A stretch of 64,000 nucleotides of DNA, from contig ML680053.1 of assembly GCA_007922225.1 (NCBI GenBank), positions 3,300,319 to 3,364,318 of the forward strand. Reading direction: 5' to 3'. This DNA is from Emydura subglobosa. Lineage: Eukaryota; Chordata; Testudines; Chelidae. Positions 31,161 through 43,593 of this stretch are shown here, in pieces; within the stretch, counting starts at the first letter, position 1, and every line of letters starts with the position of its first letter. The position numbers were made by a program, and so were the translations under genes. Under the pieces are notes generated by a model. It searched no databases, was not told where the DNA came from, and saw only the letters and a list, made by a program, of their open reading frames with translations.

Positions 31161-32258
31161 GGGTGCTATGGTCAGCCTAGCAAAAGGGGCTTTTTGATGT
31201 CGTATGTCGGACTTCCCAGTTTTTGAGGAAAACCCAGAGGGAGGCAGGGACACCCAGTCAGTCGCTGGAGGAAGGGGGGCCCATTTTGTCATCCCCTTTA
31301 CTGGCTGGTTTGGGGAGTGGCTGTGCAATCGCATTAGATGTTGCCTTTCTTTGGGATAATACAAGGGAAATGGTGGCCCAGAACAAAGGGCAGGAGAAGA
31401 GTCTCCGGTTCCCCTGTTGGAAGCTCTAAAAATTCTATACTGTAGCCATTGTTTGGGAGGCTGGGGGCGGGCGCAGGGGGGGCTCTTTATTCTGTTTCTT
31501 TCTCAGGTTGATGCAATGGAGGAAAAACCCATTGGGATGCCTGGAGCTCATCCGCTGACAAAAGAAACAGCAGCACCCGAGCGCGGACTTGGAATGATAT
31601 CAGAGGAAGGAGTGAAGCCAAACCCCGGATCCAGCCCATTCTTGCTCCCAAACTTGGGGAGAAGTTGGCTTCAGAATCCCACTGGAAGCAGAATTTCCCA
31701 TCTGACTCCCCTCTCTCTTCATATCTGGCCCAAACAATACCTCGAATAACTGCACAGCTTTAAACTCTGGGACGAAGGAAAAAAAATCCAGACCCCAAAT
31801 TTTACAGATCGGATCCAGTTAGAGACCCATCCTTGGTTGCTGCAAATTGGTGCAGCTCCACTGAAATAAATGGAGCCGGGTCCAAGTACAGCAACTGAGG
31901 ACCTGGCCCTGAATATATTCCTGGAGCTGAAATAAAAGAAGGTAACGCATTTGTAGTTTTGTGTTTACCAAGTAATAATTGTCTACATTCGAGATCAGGG
32001 AAATGCGAAGGCAAAGACATTGTTCTGGGACCAGATCTTGCAATTCAGGATCACTCCACTGACTTCAGGGCAGCTATATTGATCTGCAGCCCTGAGGATC
32101 TGGCCCCATGCTTCTTACCGGGTTGTCAGATAATGATTCCTAATAGGCTCCCCGGCCAGAAATGAATAAGCCATGGGAAGTGGAATGAAACTAGGCGGCG
32201 TTGCAAAGTCTGCTGCAAACGCCTGTTGGCCCGTGGCCCCCTACACTGTTTTTCTCAC
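31161..32258. other. MAP6 intron 2
   Basis: Intron between exons 2 and 3. Two palindromic short elements occur at 31,808-31,908 (GATCGGATCCAGTTAG ... CAACTGAGGACCTGGCCC) and 32,027-32,106 (GGGACCAGATCTTGCAATTC ... GCCCTGAGGATCTGGCCCC). Confidence 0.6.
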
Positions 32259-32472
32259 CTTTGAAGAGTCTTGAAAGGGCTCGCTGTAGAGGCTGCGTAT
32301 CCGCCTGCGGTCGATTAATTTGTTGTCAGCTGATACAGGCTTATTGGGCTCCCCCTTGAATTGAGAACTGTAACTGGTTTCGTGGCTCACTTTCTCGTCC
32401 GGGGGCTTGTACTGGGACTTGGCTTTTATAACCTTGACTCGGCTGATGTCTACCCAAGGTCTGAATTCATTT
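32259..32472 (-). CDS. MAP6: MAP6 exon 2
   Basis: The minus-strand acceptor TTTTTGAACCCTAG is followed by one base and 71 codons, and the exon closes at AAG|GTGAGA. The peptide begins NEFRPWVDISRVKVIKAK, carries SQYKPPDEKVSHETSYSSQF and ends LIDRRRIRSLYSEPFQDSSK. These are hallmarks of MAP6: the KAK-x-QYKPPD-x-K and HETSYS-x-QFKGE segment is one of the N-terminal microtubule-stabilising modules, and the IDRRRIRSLYSEPF block is also conserved. The first base implies that exon 1 ends with two bases of an Arg codon; exon 1, with the palmitoylated N-terminus, lies outside the window to the right. The exon joins exon 3 in phase 0. The related MAP6D1 lacks this exon 2-3 combination, so MAP6 is preferred. 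Confidence 0.95.
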
Positions 32473-32629
32473 CTAGGGTTCAAAAAGAAACAGGACACAG
32501 AAATTAAAACAACGGGAAAAGGGGTGAATTGTGGAAACTGAACTGACCCCCCTTTCCTAGCAGACATCTCGTTGGCTGGCCCTTCCCCGATGTATATTCT
32601 GCATTTTGAAAACCCTATTACCATAGACA

Positions 32630-32735
32630 TATGGGGCCAGAATTGCCAGAGCTGAGCATCCACCAACTCCCATTGGACCTGTTCCACAGTCTATTGAAGT
32701 CAATGGGAAAACTGCTACACGGATCTGGCCCTACT
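32630..32735. repeat. GGCCAGA palindromic short element
   Basis: It begins GGGGCCAGAATTGCCAGAGC and ends CTACACGGATCTGGCCC, with CTATTGAAGTCAATGG inside. Confidence 0.5.
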
Positions 32736-33240
32736 GAAAACAAAAGTCCAGTGACGGACCGATGGGGGGAGCGGGAGCAGGGGCAGGAGGGGGTCAGGCC
32801 CTTCATGATGCACAGCGGGCTGGGGGGCACAGGAGGCTCTGAGGGGTGGGCGGACGGAGCCCAGGAGCAGGCGGGGGCTGGGAAGCTGTAGGTGACCAGG
32901 AGCAGGAACTCCCCCCTCGTCCCCGTTATCCTCTGGTAGGAGGTGAGGCTATCCCACCCGGTAGGGGGAGCCAATGCCGGATCTGATTGGGCTAGGGGGC
33001 TGAAGCTGGAGAGGCAGGTGACGCGTGACCGATAAGTGCGGGGAGGGCCGCGGAATGAGGCTCTGCCGTCGCCATGAGTGCCAGAAAGTCCCTAGGGCGC
33101 AGGAGGAGGAAAGCGGCATGTCCCTACCTGGTGGTACAGCCCCCCTCCCCGGGGAAGCTAGGGAACGGCACCATTTGGTGGGAGCTGGGGACCCCTCTGC
33201 CCTGCACGGGGGGTGCATGAGGCCTGGGGGGAGCGCAAAT
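32736..33240. other. GC-rich non-genic stretch in MAP6 intron 1
   Basis: CpG-containing sequence with no recognised gene. A minus-strand frame continues into it from the adjacent CR1, but that part is not CR1-like. Confidence 0.4.
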
Positions 33241-33866
33241 GCAGAACTGCTGCCTAGCTCATCAGTCCCCAGTCTGTAGCTGTGCATGGGATTCTTCCGT
33301 CCTAAGTGCAGGACTCTGCACTTGTCCTTGTTGAACCTCATCAGATTTCTTTTGGCCCAATCCTCCAGTTTGTCTAGGTCACTCTGTATCCTATCCCTAC
33401 CTTCCAGGGTATCTACCACTCCCCCCAGCTTAGTGTCATCTGCAAACTTGCTGAGGGTGCAATCTACCCCATCCTCCAGATCATTAATGAAGATGTTGAA
33501 CAAAACTGGCCCCAGGACCGACCCCTGGGGCACTCCGCTTGTGACCAGCTGCCAGCTAGACATGGAGCCATTGATCACTACTCGTTGAGCCCTATGCTCT
33601 AGCCAGTTCTCTATCCATTTTATAGTCCACTCATCCAACCCATACTTCTTTAACTTGCTGATAAGAATACTGTGAGAGACCGTATCAAAAGCTTTGCTAA
33701 AGTCAAGGTATATCACGTCCACCGTTTTCCCCACATCCACAGAGCCAGTCACCTCTTCATAGAAAGCAATCAGGTTGGTCAGGCATGACTTTCCCTTGGT
33801 GAATCCATGTTGACTGTTCCTGATCACCTTCCTCTCTTCCAAGTGCCTTAAAATGGATTCCTTTTA
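33241..33866 (-). mobile_element. CR1 LINE, open reverse-transcriptase fragment
   Basis: About 200 codons are open on the minus strand and carry the reverse-transcriptase blocks in order: [29 protein letters not shown] (catalytic block A), [25 protein letters not shown] (the catalytic F-A-D-D block) and [15 protein letters not shown]. The frame is intact, so the copy is young. The 5' end is truncated, as is usual, but the 3' end is also missing: CR1-like sequence stops at 33,241. Confidence 0.95.
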
Positions 33867-34195
33867 CAATACTGGCAAATGAGTGATAAATATTGGATGC
33901 TTGACGGATCAGAGTGGTGCAGGGAACGAATGCAATAGCTTGGAAACTCTGGTTCAAATTCCTAATAGGTTACTGATGAAAATATGTTTGATGGTCTTAT
34001 GCTGTTCCACATTACCAGCCATTCCGGAAACATCGATCTTTCCAAGCAAAATAGTGACTGTGGTGAACCTGGGAACTTAAATTCATAAATCTCCTGGACA
34101 CTAAAAACCATGGACTTAACAGAGGCACTGGCTTTATGGCTCATTACCACACTTTGCCCTGCTCTGCACTACAGAATTACTTCCATATAATTATG
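33867..34195. other. Unassigned intron sequence
   Basis: Nothing recognised. Confidence 0.4.
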
Positions 34196-34425
34196 TCACT
34201 CAGGGGTGAATAATCCACACCCCAAGTGACGTAGTTATACTGACCTAGGCACTGGTGCGTTGGCAGGAGAGCTTCTCCCATCAACACAGCTACCGCCTCT
34301 CGTGGAGATGGATTAACTAAGCCGATGGGAGAAGCTCTCTCCTGTCGGTTTAGAGTGTCTTCATTAAAGCGCTACAGAAGCAGCTGCACCGATGCAGCGT
34401 TTTAAGTGCAGACCTGCCCTCAATA
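34196..34425. mobile_element. MITE-like fragment
   Basis: ACACCCCAAGTGACGTAGTTATACTGAC, an inverted pair GGAGAGCTTCTCCCATC / GATGGGAGAAGCTCTCTCC, and a right end AAGTGCAGACCTGCC. Part of the GTAGAC-ended group; boundaries uncertain. Confidence 0.45.
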
Positions 34426-34439
34426 GCACACCCTGCTGT

Positions 34440-34670
34440 CTGATAATCTTCTGCAGAGGTGTGAATTACCCACTTCAATTACCCACTACAGCATGTGTGA
34501 ACCACTTATGCTTAACAACCTGTCCCACTTTGTATTTATCTTGGACTCTCTGCTTACCTTCTCCACCTCTGAGGAAGAGCTCTGTGTAGCTCAAAAGTTT
34601 GTTCCTTCCACCAAAAGATATTACCCCACCTACTTTCTCTCCTAGGACCAACACGGCTCCAACCCACACT
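34440..34670 (+). mobile_element. Possible Penelope-like terminal fragment
   Basis: GAGGAAGAGCTCTGTGTAGC, AAAAGATATTACCCCACCTAC, CTCTCCTAGGACCAACACGGCTCCAAC. The closing ACACGGCT motif parallels CTAACACGGCTACCCCTCTGG in the hairpin elements. Family assignment is from memory. Confidence 0.4.
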
Positions 34671-34949
34671 GCAAACTAGCTTGCAGTGTCAAAACATAAA
34701 GTACACCAAGGTTAAAACCTGCTTGCGGCCAGCACTGAACAAATGAAAATGAAGCTCTTATTCTACAGCATTTGTATATCCAAGAGATGTTGCACTGAAA
34801 CAAAAACTGAGGCTTTGTTCAGAACAAAGTGCCCCCTTGTGGTCTGCTATGGCTGCATGGCATCTTTGTTGGGCCCTGTCAGCTGATCCTGGAACAATGA
34901 AACAGATGCAACCTTGGAGTAAGTGGTTGCGATTCTGAAGCTCCCCCGT

Positions 34950-35090
34950 TCCGATGTAATATTTGTATTGGCCCAGAAGTGTGCTAGGCACCTTGCAAAC
35001 AGGTGGGAGCACAACATTCCTGTCTGGTGGGGCCTACAGGCTAACAACATGATGTAATCTATGTTATGCTTCCACGCAGAGGAGACAAAG
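34950..35090 (-). mobile_element. MIR-like SINE tail
   Basis: AATATTTGTATTGGCCCAG, GTGCTAGGCACCTTGCAAAC and GGGCCTACAGGCTAACA: the antisense tail order of the SINE family. Confidence 0.5.
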
Positions 35091-36626
35091 ACATAAGATG
35101 CCTCCTCGCTCCCCAGCACTGGCTGCATGTATTGCTGGAGTGAGACAACAGCCTCCACAAAGCCACTACTCCGCCTCCAGCATCAACAGGTGCGGAGGGG
35201 AAATTGGGCATGCAGGGCTGGGAAATAGTTGGAGCCTTGGCTCCACCCCTCTGCCACAACGTGCCAGTCAACACAGATGAGCGGGCAGCAGGATAAAGTG
35301 CTGGTGCAGAAGCCTTCCCCCTTGGGCCGTGTGGGAGAAAGCAAGCAGCCTAATCACCACACACAGCCTGCTACAGCCACCTCCTCGCCCTAAACAGGCA
35401 AGGTGAAAGCAAAGGTTGGGGAAGGACTGCAGCAGTGAGCATGTGTGAGAGAGAATGGACATCGCACAGCCCCGGTTAGCCCCACAGTTTTTGTTTCCGA
35501 TTTTTTCCCTCCCTTAATTTTGGGGAGTTCGTTTTGAAGGAGCTATTTCTTTCGGTGACAGAGGGGCAGCAGGCCACGGAGGAACTAGATCCCTTGTTCT
35601 CTATCCAGCCCTGGGCGCAGGTGAGGAAGATCTGATGAGAACTAACTGAAAATCACGGACATTACCAGTATAAAAGCAGCGTCTGTGGAATTAGATGACC
35701 ACTGATGGGCCAAACCCCACAGTCCTGCCTTCAGCAAAACTCCCACTGATGTTAACGGGCATTTGACCAAGTAAGGACTGGATCTGACCCAGAATACGCA
35801 CCTGAGTACAATGACCAGCATGCCATTGCATCAAATCATACAGTACTCTGCCCATGGGTAATATTCCAGATAGCAGCCAGCGATAACAGTGCAGCTAGCA
35901 GTCAGCGATAACAGTGCAGATAGCAGTCAGCGAGCTATCTGGCCTGGCTATAGGATACACCGGGCCAGTGCCAACATCCATGAAAGCTAATGGTGCTCTA
36001 GCTATTGACTTCAATGGAATTTAGATGAGGCTCCAATTCTCATGTTGGCTAGATGGATTCCCAGTGGTTATTTTCATTTGTATTTTAGATTTGATTTCCC
36101 CTAGTTAAAGGAGACTGCAGGGGAAGGGGAACTGAATACCCCCCACACATGCACCTGTGAGACACTGGCTTAATCTGATCTCACACTATGGCTGGCAGCC
36201 ACCGCAGGAGATGCTCACTGAAGGTCACTCAGGCACTGCTTTCTTCCATCTTCTTCAGCTTTTGCAGCCGGCGCCTACAGGGGTCAGGATTAACTGGTTC
36301 GGAACAATATCATTTCAAGCTGCAAACCACAGGGCTTTCAAGAGAGGTTTATGCTTGATGAAAATGGGCATAGGCTGTTCAATTAATTCTGCACCCAAAG
36401 GGGGAGATCCTACTGTCAGTTGCACTAGTGCTAATCCAGAGTGACTCCACTGACACCTGTGGAATCGGCATCTCCCCCCTTCCAATGTATCTGTAAGCAA
36501 ATGCTACAAACAGAGCATGCCCATGTAACCTTTGGTTCATTGTGTGTTAGAGATCCCACTCTAGTGGCTGGTCCACGGGAGATAGGAGCCTACTACAGCT
36601 ACCCGTGAGAGGAGTTACTCCTTGGG
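35091..36626. other. Unassigned intron sequence
   Basis: A decayed palindrome lies at about 35,710-35,790 (GGGCCAAACCCCACAGTCC ... GGACTGGATCTGACCCA). A short tandem duplication (GATAACAGTGCAGATAGCAG units) lies at 35,880-35,935. No gene. Confidence 0.45.
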
Positions 36627-37377
36627 TACGTCTACACAGTGGCTGGGAATAGGATTCCCAGCTCGAGCAGACGTAGGAGTGCTAGCTCGCCTTGAGATAG
36701 TGCCTAAAAATAGCCGTGTGGCCACAGCAGCATGCATGGCGCGAGTGGCAGAATAACTCAGGGGCCCATAGGCCCTGGCCAATTTGGGGGCCCTCACAGG
36801 AGCGCTGGAACCTCTGTAGAAGTGGGGGGCCACCGCCACTGGAACTGCAGCCTCGCCCACTGCTCCTCCTCTTCCTTCCAGGGCCCTGACCCCTGGCCAG
36901 GCTGGAAGCCATGGTAAGAGCTGCCCTGGTGGGAGGCTAGGGTGCCTGAGAGCAGCCCCTGGTCCATATCTCCGCCTCCTGGAGTGCGCCACCTAGGACA
37001 GGTGGAGGTACTGGGGCTCCCTATAGCAGCCCAGGCTCCCTAGGCAGCTCTTACCACAGCCCAGCTCTGGCTTCTGGCCAGGCCAGGGGGTGGGGCCTCG
37101 GGGGGGAAGAGGAGGAGCTGGGGGTGTGGCCAAAATGTTCTTTGTGCCCAGGGCCCCAGTAAATCTTAATCCACCTCTGGGTGGCAGCTTGGTCTTGGCA
37201 CCCAAGTACAATGCCACCCTGCTCCCTGAGTACGTGCTCCGGAGGCTAGCCCGAGCTTCTGCCCACACCATCACGCCCACACAGTTCTTTTTATACACGC
37301 ACTTGAGCTGAGCTAGGGTGTGTATGTCTACCCGAGCTGGGGCTCACACCTCCCAGCTGCTGTGAAGATATACCCCT
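36627..37377. mobile_element. Composite MITE with a GC-rich internal segment
   Basis: The left end GGGTACGTCTACACAGTGGC and the right end, read from the other strand as GGGTATATCTTCACAGCAGC, form about 25-base terminal inverted repeats, both followed by TGGGA and an AGCTCG-type block. The middle (about 36,760-37,180) is much more GC-rich, ends GGCCCCAGTAAATCTTAATCC, and looks like a separate insertion or passenger. Confidence 0.5.
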
Positions 37378-37581
37378 TTGGGTTAACTGCTCTTAGCATG
37401 TCCCATTTTCATACCCCAGTGATGACCATCATTGTATGCACTATTGGTTCAAATCTATCCACTTCCTAGATCTTCCCGACACCATCTCCTCCCTCCCAGC
37501 CCATGGTTCTCTCTGCTCTAGAGACACACTTCAATTTTCCTAATACTCTGGTTGAAGCTAGCAACATCCATCTGCCAGCAT

Positions 37582-37665
37582 GAATCATAGACTCATAGGG
37601 CTTGAAGGAACCTTGAGAGGTCTTCTAGTCCAGTCCCCTGCACTCAGGCAACCAACAGTGTTTAC
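37582..37665 (-). mobile_element. CR1 3' end
   Basis: AATCATAGACTCATAGGGCT, AGGAACCTTGAGAGGTCTTC and CAGTCCCCTGCACTCAGGC: an antisense terminus. Confidence 0.8.
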
Positions 37666-38939
37666 TCTGCATCTTTATTCCGGGTTGTAAAAAAACCTTT
37701 ATACAGGGTTCAACACTTGAGCTTAGGATGGCTTAAAAGTAGTGCCTTGAATCCATATGCAGGAGCCTAGAAACTGCAGTCCTGTTACAAAAACTTTGCC
37801 CCCAAAATGTCAGTTTTGAGCAGACCCAGCCAACCTGTAAGTGTACTCACTCCGCCAGAGTCTGGGCAATAGAAGCTGGATGTCCGTGATCTACCTTGTG
37901 TTGGAGATGGGGAGTTAGAAAAATATGTTCATGACGACACAACGATGCACAAAATGATATTTAGCAAAGGTTTAGAACTTGGAATATACTGGATGCATTT
38001 GCTACCCATGCCCATGTTTTACCTGCCAGCAAACTGTTGTTGCATTTTTAAGTTGCAGACTGATGAAGGAAGGCTATGACTCAATGCAGCATTTTTACTT
38101 ATAGCTGGGGCTTAGAAAACAATGAACAGGATAGAATCCCAGTCTCCGGCTCTATCCACCCAAAAATACATCTCCCAGACTCCTTTCTCATTGTGATTAG
38201 ACACTGTACGACTACTAGCTTCTAACACTGAATTCACTTGGACAGCAGTGTTTGGGCTGCTAAAGAGGTGGGAGCTATACACATATAACTAGATAGATTA
38301 GATAGATGGATAAATCACTTGTTAAGCCGCACATCTTGGACCATACTAAGTGGCACTAGTCTGTTACTAAAAAGAAGCTGCATGTCACAGGTTAAACGCT
38401 GGCAAAATTGGAGGAACTGATACAATTGTGCAGTAGGGAACATCATAAATTAAAGCAGAAATTAAAGCCAAATTTGAGAAGGTGCTGATAAAATGCAAGG
38501 TCTCTTGCTTCCATCACATTCACTTCAGCCATGGTTTCAGGTTAAAAAGGAAGCACCTTAAATCATCCCCTTTTAATAGAGAAACTGAATTACATTTCCT
38601 GGTATTCAGAGACACACACCAATGGCTGCAGACTGCACTAGTACAGCATGTTTGGCAACTTTAAGTAGTGCAGATTGAAGAAACATTTGCAAAATCCACT
38701 TAGAACCAACTAGCCATGATAAACGTTTCTTTAAAAAAGACTGGCTGGCACAAATCAAGGGCTATATCCTGATGCCCATACTCATGGTGAATATCTCCTT
38801 ACTATTTGAGTAGCCCCATTCAGCTCAGTGCAACTCGTTGAGGAATAAGGTACCACTCTGTGTGAGTAAAGGTGACAGAATCTGGCCCTAGGCTTCTGAT
38901 TTTACACATCAGCTAAATTACAGAGGACAATACCACAAT
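37666..38939. other. Unassigned intron sequence
   Basis: A short GATA-type run (TAGATAGATTAGATAGATGG) lies near 38,290. Nothing else recognised. Confidence 0.45.
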
Positions 38940-39315
38940 CACCTTAGAACGAGGGGACGATAAGAAATACGTTTTCACACAACGTGTGAAACTTTCTCTA
39001 GAACTTTCTGCCACAAGACGTCACTGAGGTCGAGAACTTAATAAGATTCAAAAAAGGACTAGACATTTATAGGGGCATCAAGAATGTCCAGAGTTAATCA
39101 TAATTAATGACAACAACAATTTTGGAAGGGATATTAAACCTCATGCTTCGGGTCTTAGCTAATCTCTAACGAGAGCTATGTGTTGGGTGCAGATTACCCC
39201 ATATCTCCCCACTGCTGGGTTCCTGCATCTGCCTCTGGGCATCTGGTGGTGACTGCTGTCAGAGCCTGGACAGGATAGTACACGGGTCTGAGTCAATCTG
39301 ATGATCTTTATGTTT
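38940..39315 (+). mobile_element. LINE fragment (CR1/L3 type), 3' region
   Basis: TTCACACAACGTGTGAAACT, GAACTTTCTGCCACAAGACG, AAAAGGACTAGACATTTAT, then CTGCTGGGTTCCTGCATCTG and TGAGTCAATCTGATGATCTT: the C-terminal and 3'-UTR order of CR1-type elements. Frames are broken. Confidence 0.65.
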
Positions 39316-41985
39316 CAATCCTCACACAAATCTACTAGGACTGCTCAGGTGGGTAAAATAAGATCCTTAGGGCCAAAATGCAGTTAAGCTCAACTGTATT
39401 GGCAAACATCCCTTGGACGTCAACAGCAACAGAAACAGATCCCTGAGCACTCCTGCAAGACCGTACGTGCTTCATTAATGTTCAAAATGAAGACTAACCA
39501 ATGGGTCCCATCCTGTGGCATAGGAACCAACCCTGAGCCATGGCACACACTGATGTTCAGCAAACGAAGGAAAAGCCACCGCCTGGAATGAGGGTTTTTA
39601 CAAGATCAAATTTCTACGTGTAGCATACAAACATCACCGATATTTTTAAAAATTGTATTATTTGGCGAACCAGTTGGCTCAGGGACTTGGTAATGAGACA
39701 TGGAGCCATTCGCCCTGCAGTCGTTGATGGGAATGCAGTCCAGGTCAGTACTGACTAGAGTTGGGCAGATTTTTTCAGTGAATAATATATTCACCAAAAA
39801 ATGCATTTTTCATTGACTGACACTATTTGTAAATTTGGGCCAAATTCAGTGAATAGTTGTGGCCGCCCAAAAAATAGGGGGAAAAAAATCTAAATTTGAA
39901 ACAGTTCATTTCAGCCATTTAGAAACAAACTGTTTTGATTTTTCATTTCAAAATGTAGCTAATTAAAAAGGTGGAAAAACACCCCCAAATGACCCAAAAC
40001 AAAATGATGAACCCCCCAAATATTACTTTTGGTTGAACCGAATGTTTTGTTTGAGCTGCAATGATTTTTTTTTCTTTTTTTTTTTCTTTTTTTTTTTTTT
40101 TTTTCATTTTGGGGAGACAAACCAAAGAAATTCAGTTTTGGTTGAACTGAGCTCATATTTTTTTCAGGTTTTGGCCCATGAACCAAAAAAAATCAATTAT
40201 TTGCTCAAATCTATAATTTATTGACCCGAAGCTGTTCCCGTGTAGTGACTCCTTGGTGGTCTGCGTGAAATGGGGCTGGTGGCCTCAAAGTATTGAACAC
40301 AGAAGTTAGATCGTAAAGAGGCATTAGCTTGGCCAGTCCATCTCCCTGCCCAGGCAGAACTGATCCCTACTGGGGATTTTCTAGTGCTTTGCCTCCATCC
40401 AGTTCATAATGGACAAGAGCCCAGATCACAAAATCATCAGCAGGGCCAGCACTAATTGACACCAATGTTGGCTGGCTCAGCAGAAAGGCCAAGTTGCAAA
40501 TGGACCATGGAATTTCAGCTACCTACTCATCCGTAGCAATGGCCTCAAGGACCAATGGCATAAAGATATTGGGGCCTAAGGTTTAACTCAGCTAGCCCTC
40601 CGAGCACAAGAATGGCTCGAACCTTGAGAGGAGGTGCTGAGCTCCTGAAGTTCTCACACTAAAGGAATTGCAGGTGCTTGGCATTTTGCAGGATTTCCGG
40701 TGACTAGAAAGATCCCATCTGAGAATGAAAAGAACCCTGAAATACCCGGTAACAGCTGAACAATCAGGGGAAAGGAAGCCTTTGATCAACTGCAACAGTC
40801 ATTAGTCCACCTATGTAAAAGCTGAGTAGCTCTGCTGAAGTTAATGGAGAAACTGGGTACTTAAGGCCTGCTTCAACTTCATTTGAAGTGAATAAGAGTC
40901 TTTCCTATGGCTTCACTGAGATTTGTTTCAGGCCCGTATGCCAGCAGGACAAAGAGCAGAATTTGGACCTCACAAAATAACTGCAGTTCTGTGGTATGAG
41001 TGAAACTATTTAGGGACTTCTGCCCTGATCTACACCCTGAGCAATCCACAGGGCTTCAGGGTTTGTAAAACAGAGCAAATCTGGATTTCAGTTATATTCT
41101 CATGACCAGTTGAGGTTGCTTTAGGGGAACACTGACCTACACAGACCCCTGAAAGCAAGGGAATGTCCAGTTAAGGTAGCCATCCAAGATTGTCAAAAGA
41201 GACTCGTCATTTAGGGTACCACAATTTTTAGATGTCCAACCAGAGACACCTTAAAAGAGCCTGGTTTTCAGCAACCGCTGAGCATCCAACCTCTCAAAAA
41301 TCAAGCCCCTTTAAAGTGTCTCAGATTGGCAGTCAACAGTTGGGGCTCCCTAAATCAAATTGGTCCCCTTCTTTAAAGTCCCTTAGGCCACTTACATCGT
41401 TGACAGACTCCACCCTCTAAGTAACCCCCATGTGTACAGTAAGACAACGCAATGCCACGTTCCTTGCTCTCACACTACAGCTAAAATCCTTAACCTTCAC
41501 CTCATCCAGACCAATTTCCAGGACTGTTAGGCATCTGCATATTAGCGATTTGCAGGAGGTGTTATTTCTCCTGAAGAAGTAGGAGTCCTGCATGCTGATG
41601 ATTCCCTGCTGCCACAAATGCCCGGAGGGGCTAGAGCAGCAGACAGCTGAAATTCAGGCAGCCTCACTTTAGCTCTGGCTGTAACCATTAGCCCACGTGT
41701 ATTTTCTGCTTCTTTTGATCAGAAGAGCACTTCCGACTAAACTGATATTGCTATTGAGCCAGTGACATTTGCCAAAAAAGTCACAAGAACTATCCCATCT
41801 GCTCCCCTACACACAGCATCAGGTGTTATCGTAGCAGATTCCCTGTGGGTGCTAAAAGACAGCATTTTTCACTGGTGCATCCTTAGTAATTTCCAGTGAT
41901 GTCTCTCTGGGATTGTAAATAGAATGATGCAGCTTCTCGTACCTGAGATGATTTTTTCCAAACATTAATATTCAAGCTTCACCTA
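39316..41985. other. Intron sequence with an A/T-rich palindromic block
   Basis: 39,760-40,210 is an A/T-rich block with GTGAATAATATATTCACC and a T-rich tract at 40,065-40,104, likely a decayed inverted-repeat element. 41,640-41,970 is unique and CpG-poor. No gene. Confidence 0.4.
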
Positions 41986-42021
41986 ACACACACACACACA
42001 CACACACTCACACACACACAC
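41986..42021. repeat. (CA)n microsatellite
   Basis: About 17 CA units, interrupted once by CT. Confidence 0.95.
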
Positions 42022-43522
42022 CCCAACTCAGTATGGTTGGCCCAATATAAAGTCAGTTATGTACACATATCATGAATCAATTGGATGTATTCATGTCTGA
42101 GTGGGAAACATCAAATCAAACAAGGGACCTGGCGAGATCCAATCCTGGACTGAACTGGTGTATACGCGGGGAAAAGAGTCTGTAGGGCGCCTCTCTCACT
42201 GTGCATGAGAGCTGAGCATGAGGCAGAAGGTTATAAGAGGGACCAGGCTAACATGCCGTCCATGTACCACATTCATCCTCAACAGGATTTGGTCAATCCA
42301 GCTAGCAGAGAAGTCCATACTTCCATCTGGTAATGAAGGATGCTAGAATCAGCAGCTCAAGTCATCATTGGAATGGGGACCCCAAGTTACTGTGCCAACC
42401 ACGCAACGTGGCCCCAAAGGGTGCCACATAGAAGAAGATGTACCCATTCTTATTTCTCCTCCATGGAAAACAATATGGTGCAGACGGGTGACACCAGGAA
42501 TATGCTAGAGAGCCTCAGAGAACCAGCAGGGTAAGATAGTGAGGCATCCGGTAGGGATCAGCCACAATCCAGCCCTGCCTGATTAAGAGATTTGCCAGGC
42601 GTTAATGCTTCAGGGTCTGCTGGACCAACACGGGAAGCAGTTCCAGAACTGAGTGCCTTCCACCGAGAATGGCCAGATGCTATGTTCAGATCTTTCAGCG
42701 AGAGTGCCCCAGTTGATTTCAACTGCTGCAATAGTGCTGGGTGAGGAGAGATAGTCTATAGGGTGCACAGAACCCAAACAATATGGGGCTTTTAATGCTG
42801 ATACCAAGACACTGAGTGATGCTGCAAGCAAGCAAGACTTTAGCCCATGGGTGTAATCTGCTCCCCACGCCCAGCCCCAATGAGCACGCGGGCTGAGCCC
42901 TTGTGCACTGGTGGTAGCCTCAGAATGGTCTTCATCAGTAGCTACATGTACCCTGAAGTCCAGTCTGGAGGCTCTAAAGGCATGGAGAGCTATGGAAAGG
43001 CCCAGGGGTCAGAGGAAGGGGCCAGGTTAATTATCACACAAGGAGCAGATGGAAGCAGGCATTTCTGGCCACTGAACGCCCCAGGCACCTGAGGACATCA
43101 GGAACCCAGGAGTATCCCTCTAGTGCCAGCAAGGTGCAGGGTGAAAACCTCGACCATGAGGCAGACACCATCTCCATCACCTCTCTAATTACCCCCGTTT
43201 CCTAGCACCACCTCCATCTGACCCAGACTGCACTGTAGCCTGCTGCCTCTCATCCAAGTCCCTGGTGCTGGCAAAGAACAGTCCAAGGCAGATAAAGGAG
43301 ACACATGGAGCAGAGCGGCAGCTGCATATTGGCGGCACGATAGTCCAAACCCCTCACGCTCTCCCATGGTAGCCAGACACACACATCCAACAAGAGGGGT
43401 GGCAGCCTGGAACCCTGGGAAACTCCCCGGGAGAGACGGCCCTGGAGGTGGGGCAGGAGCCTGGGTAAGGAGCATTTATAAACCAGGCAAGTGGACAAAT
43501 GCAAAACATTCAAGGGAATTAG
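42022..43522. other. Unassigned intron sequence
   Basis: No gene. The stretch 42,120-43,180 has a GC and word composition reminiscent of the interior of an old retroelement, but no domain can be read. Confidence 0.35.
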
Positions 43523-43593
43523 GGGCCAGATCCTCAGCCAGTGTAAATTCGGAGCAAACCAATAGAGCTTTGCCAAGTTGCTGAAGTTTGGCC
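43523..43593. repeat. GGCCAGATCC palindromic short element
   Basis: It begins GGGGCCAGATCCTCAGCCAG and ends GCTGAAGTTTGGCCC. Confidence 0.55.

Noticed and set aside
32949..33240. C-terminal extension of the CR1 reverse-transcriptase frame
   Set aside because: The frame happens to stay open, but the sequence is not CR1-like beyond 33,241; it is not a fused host gene.
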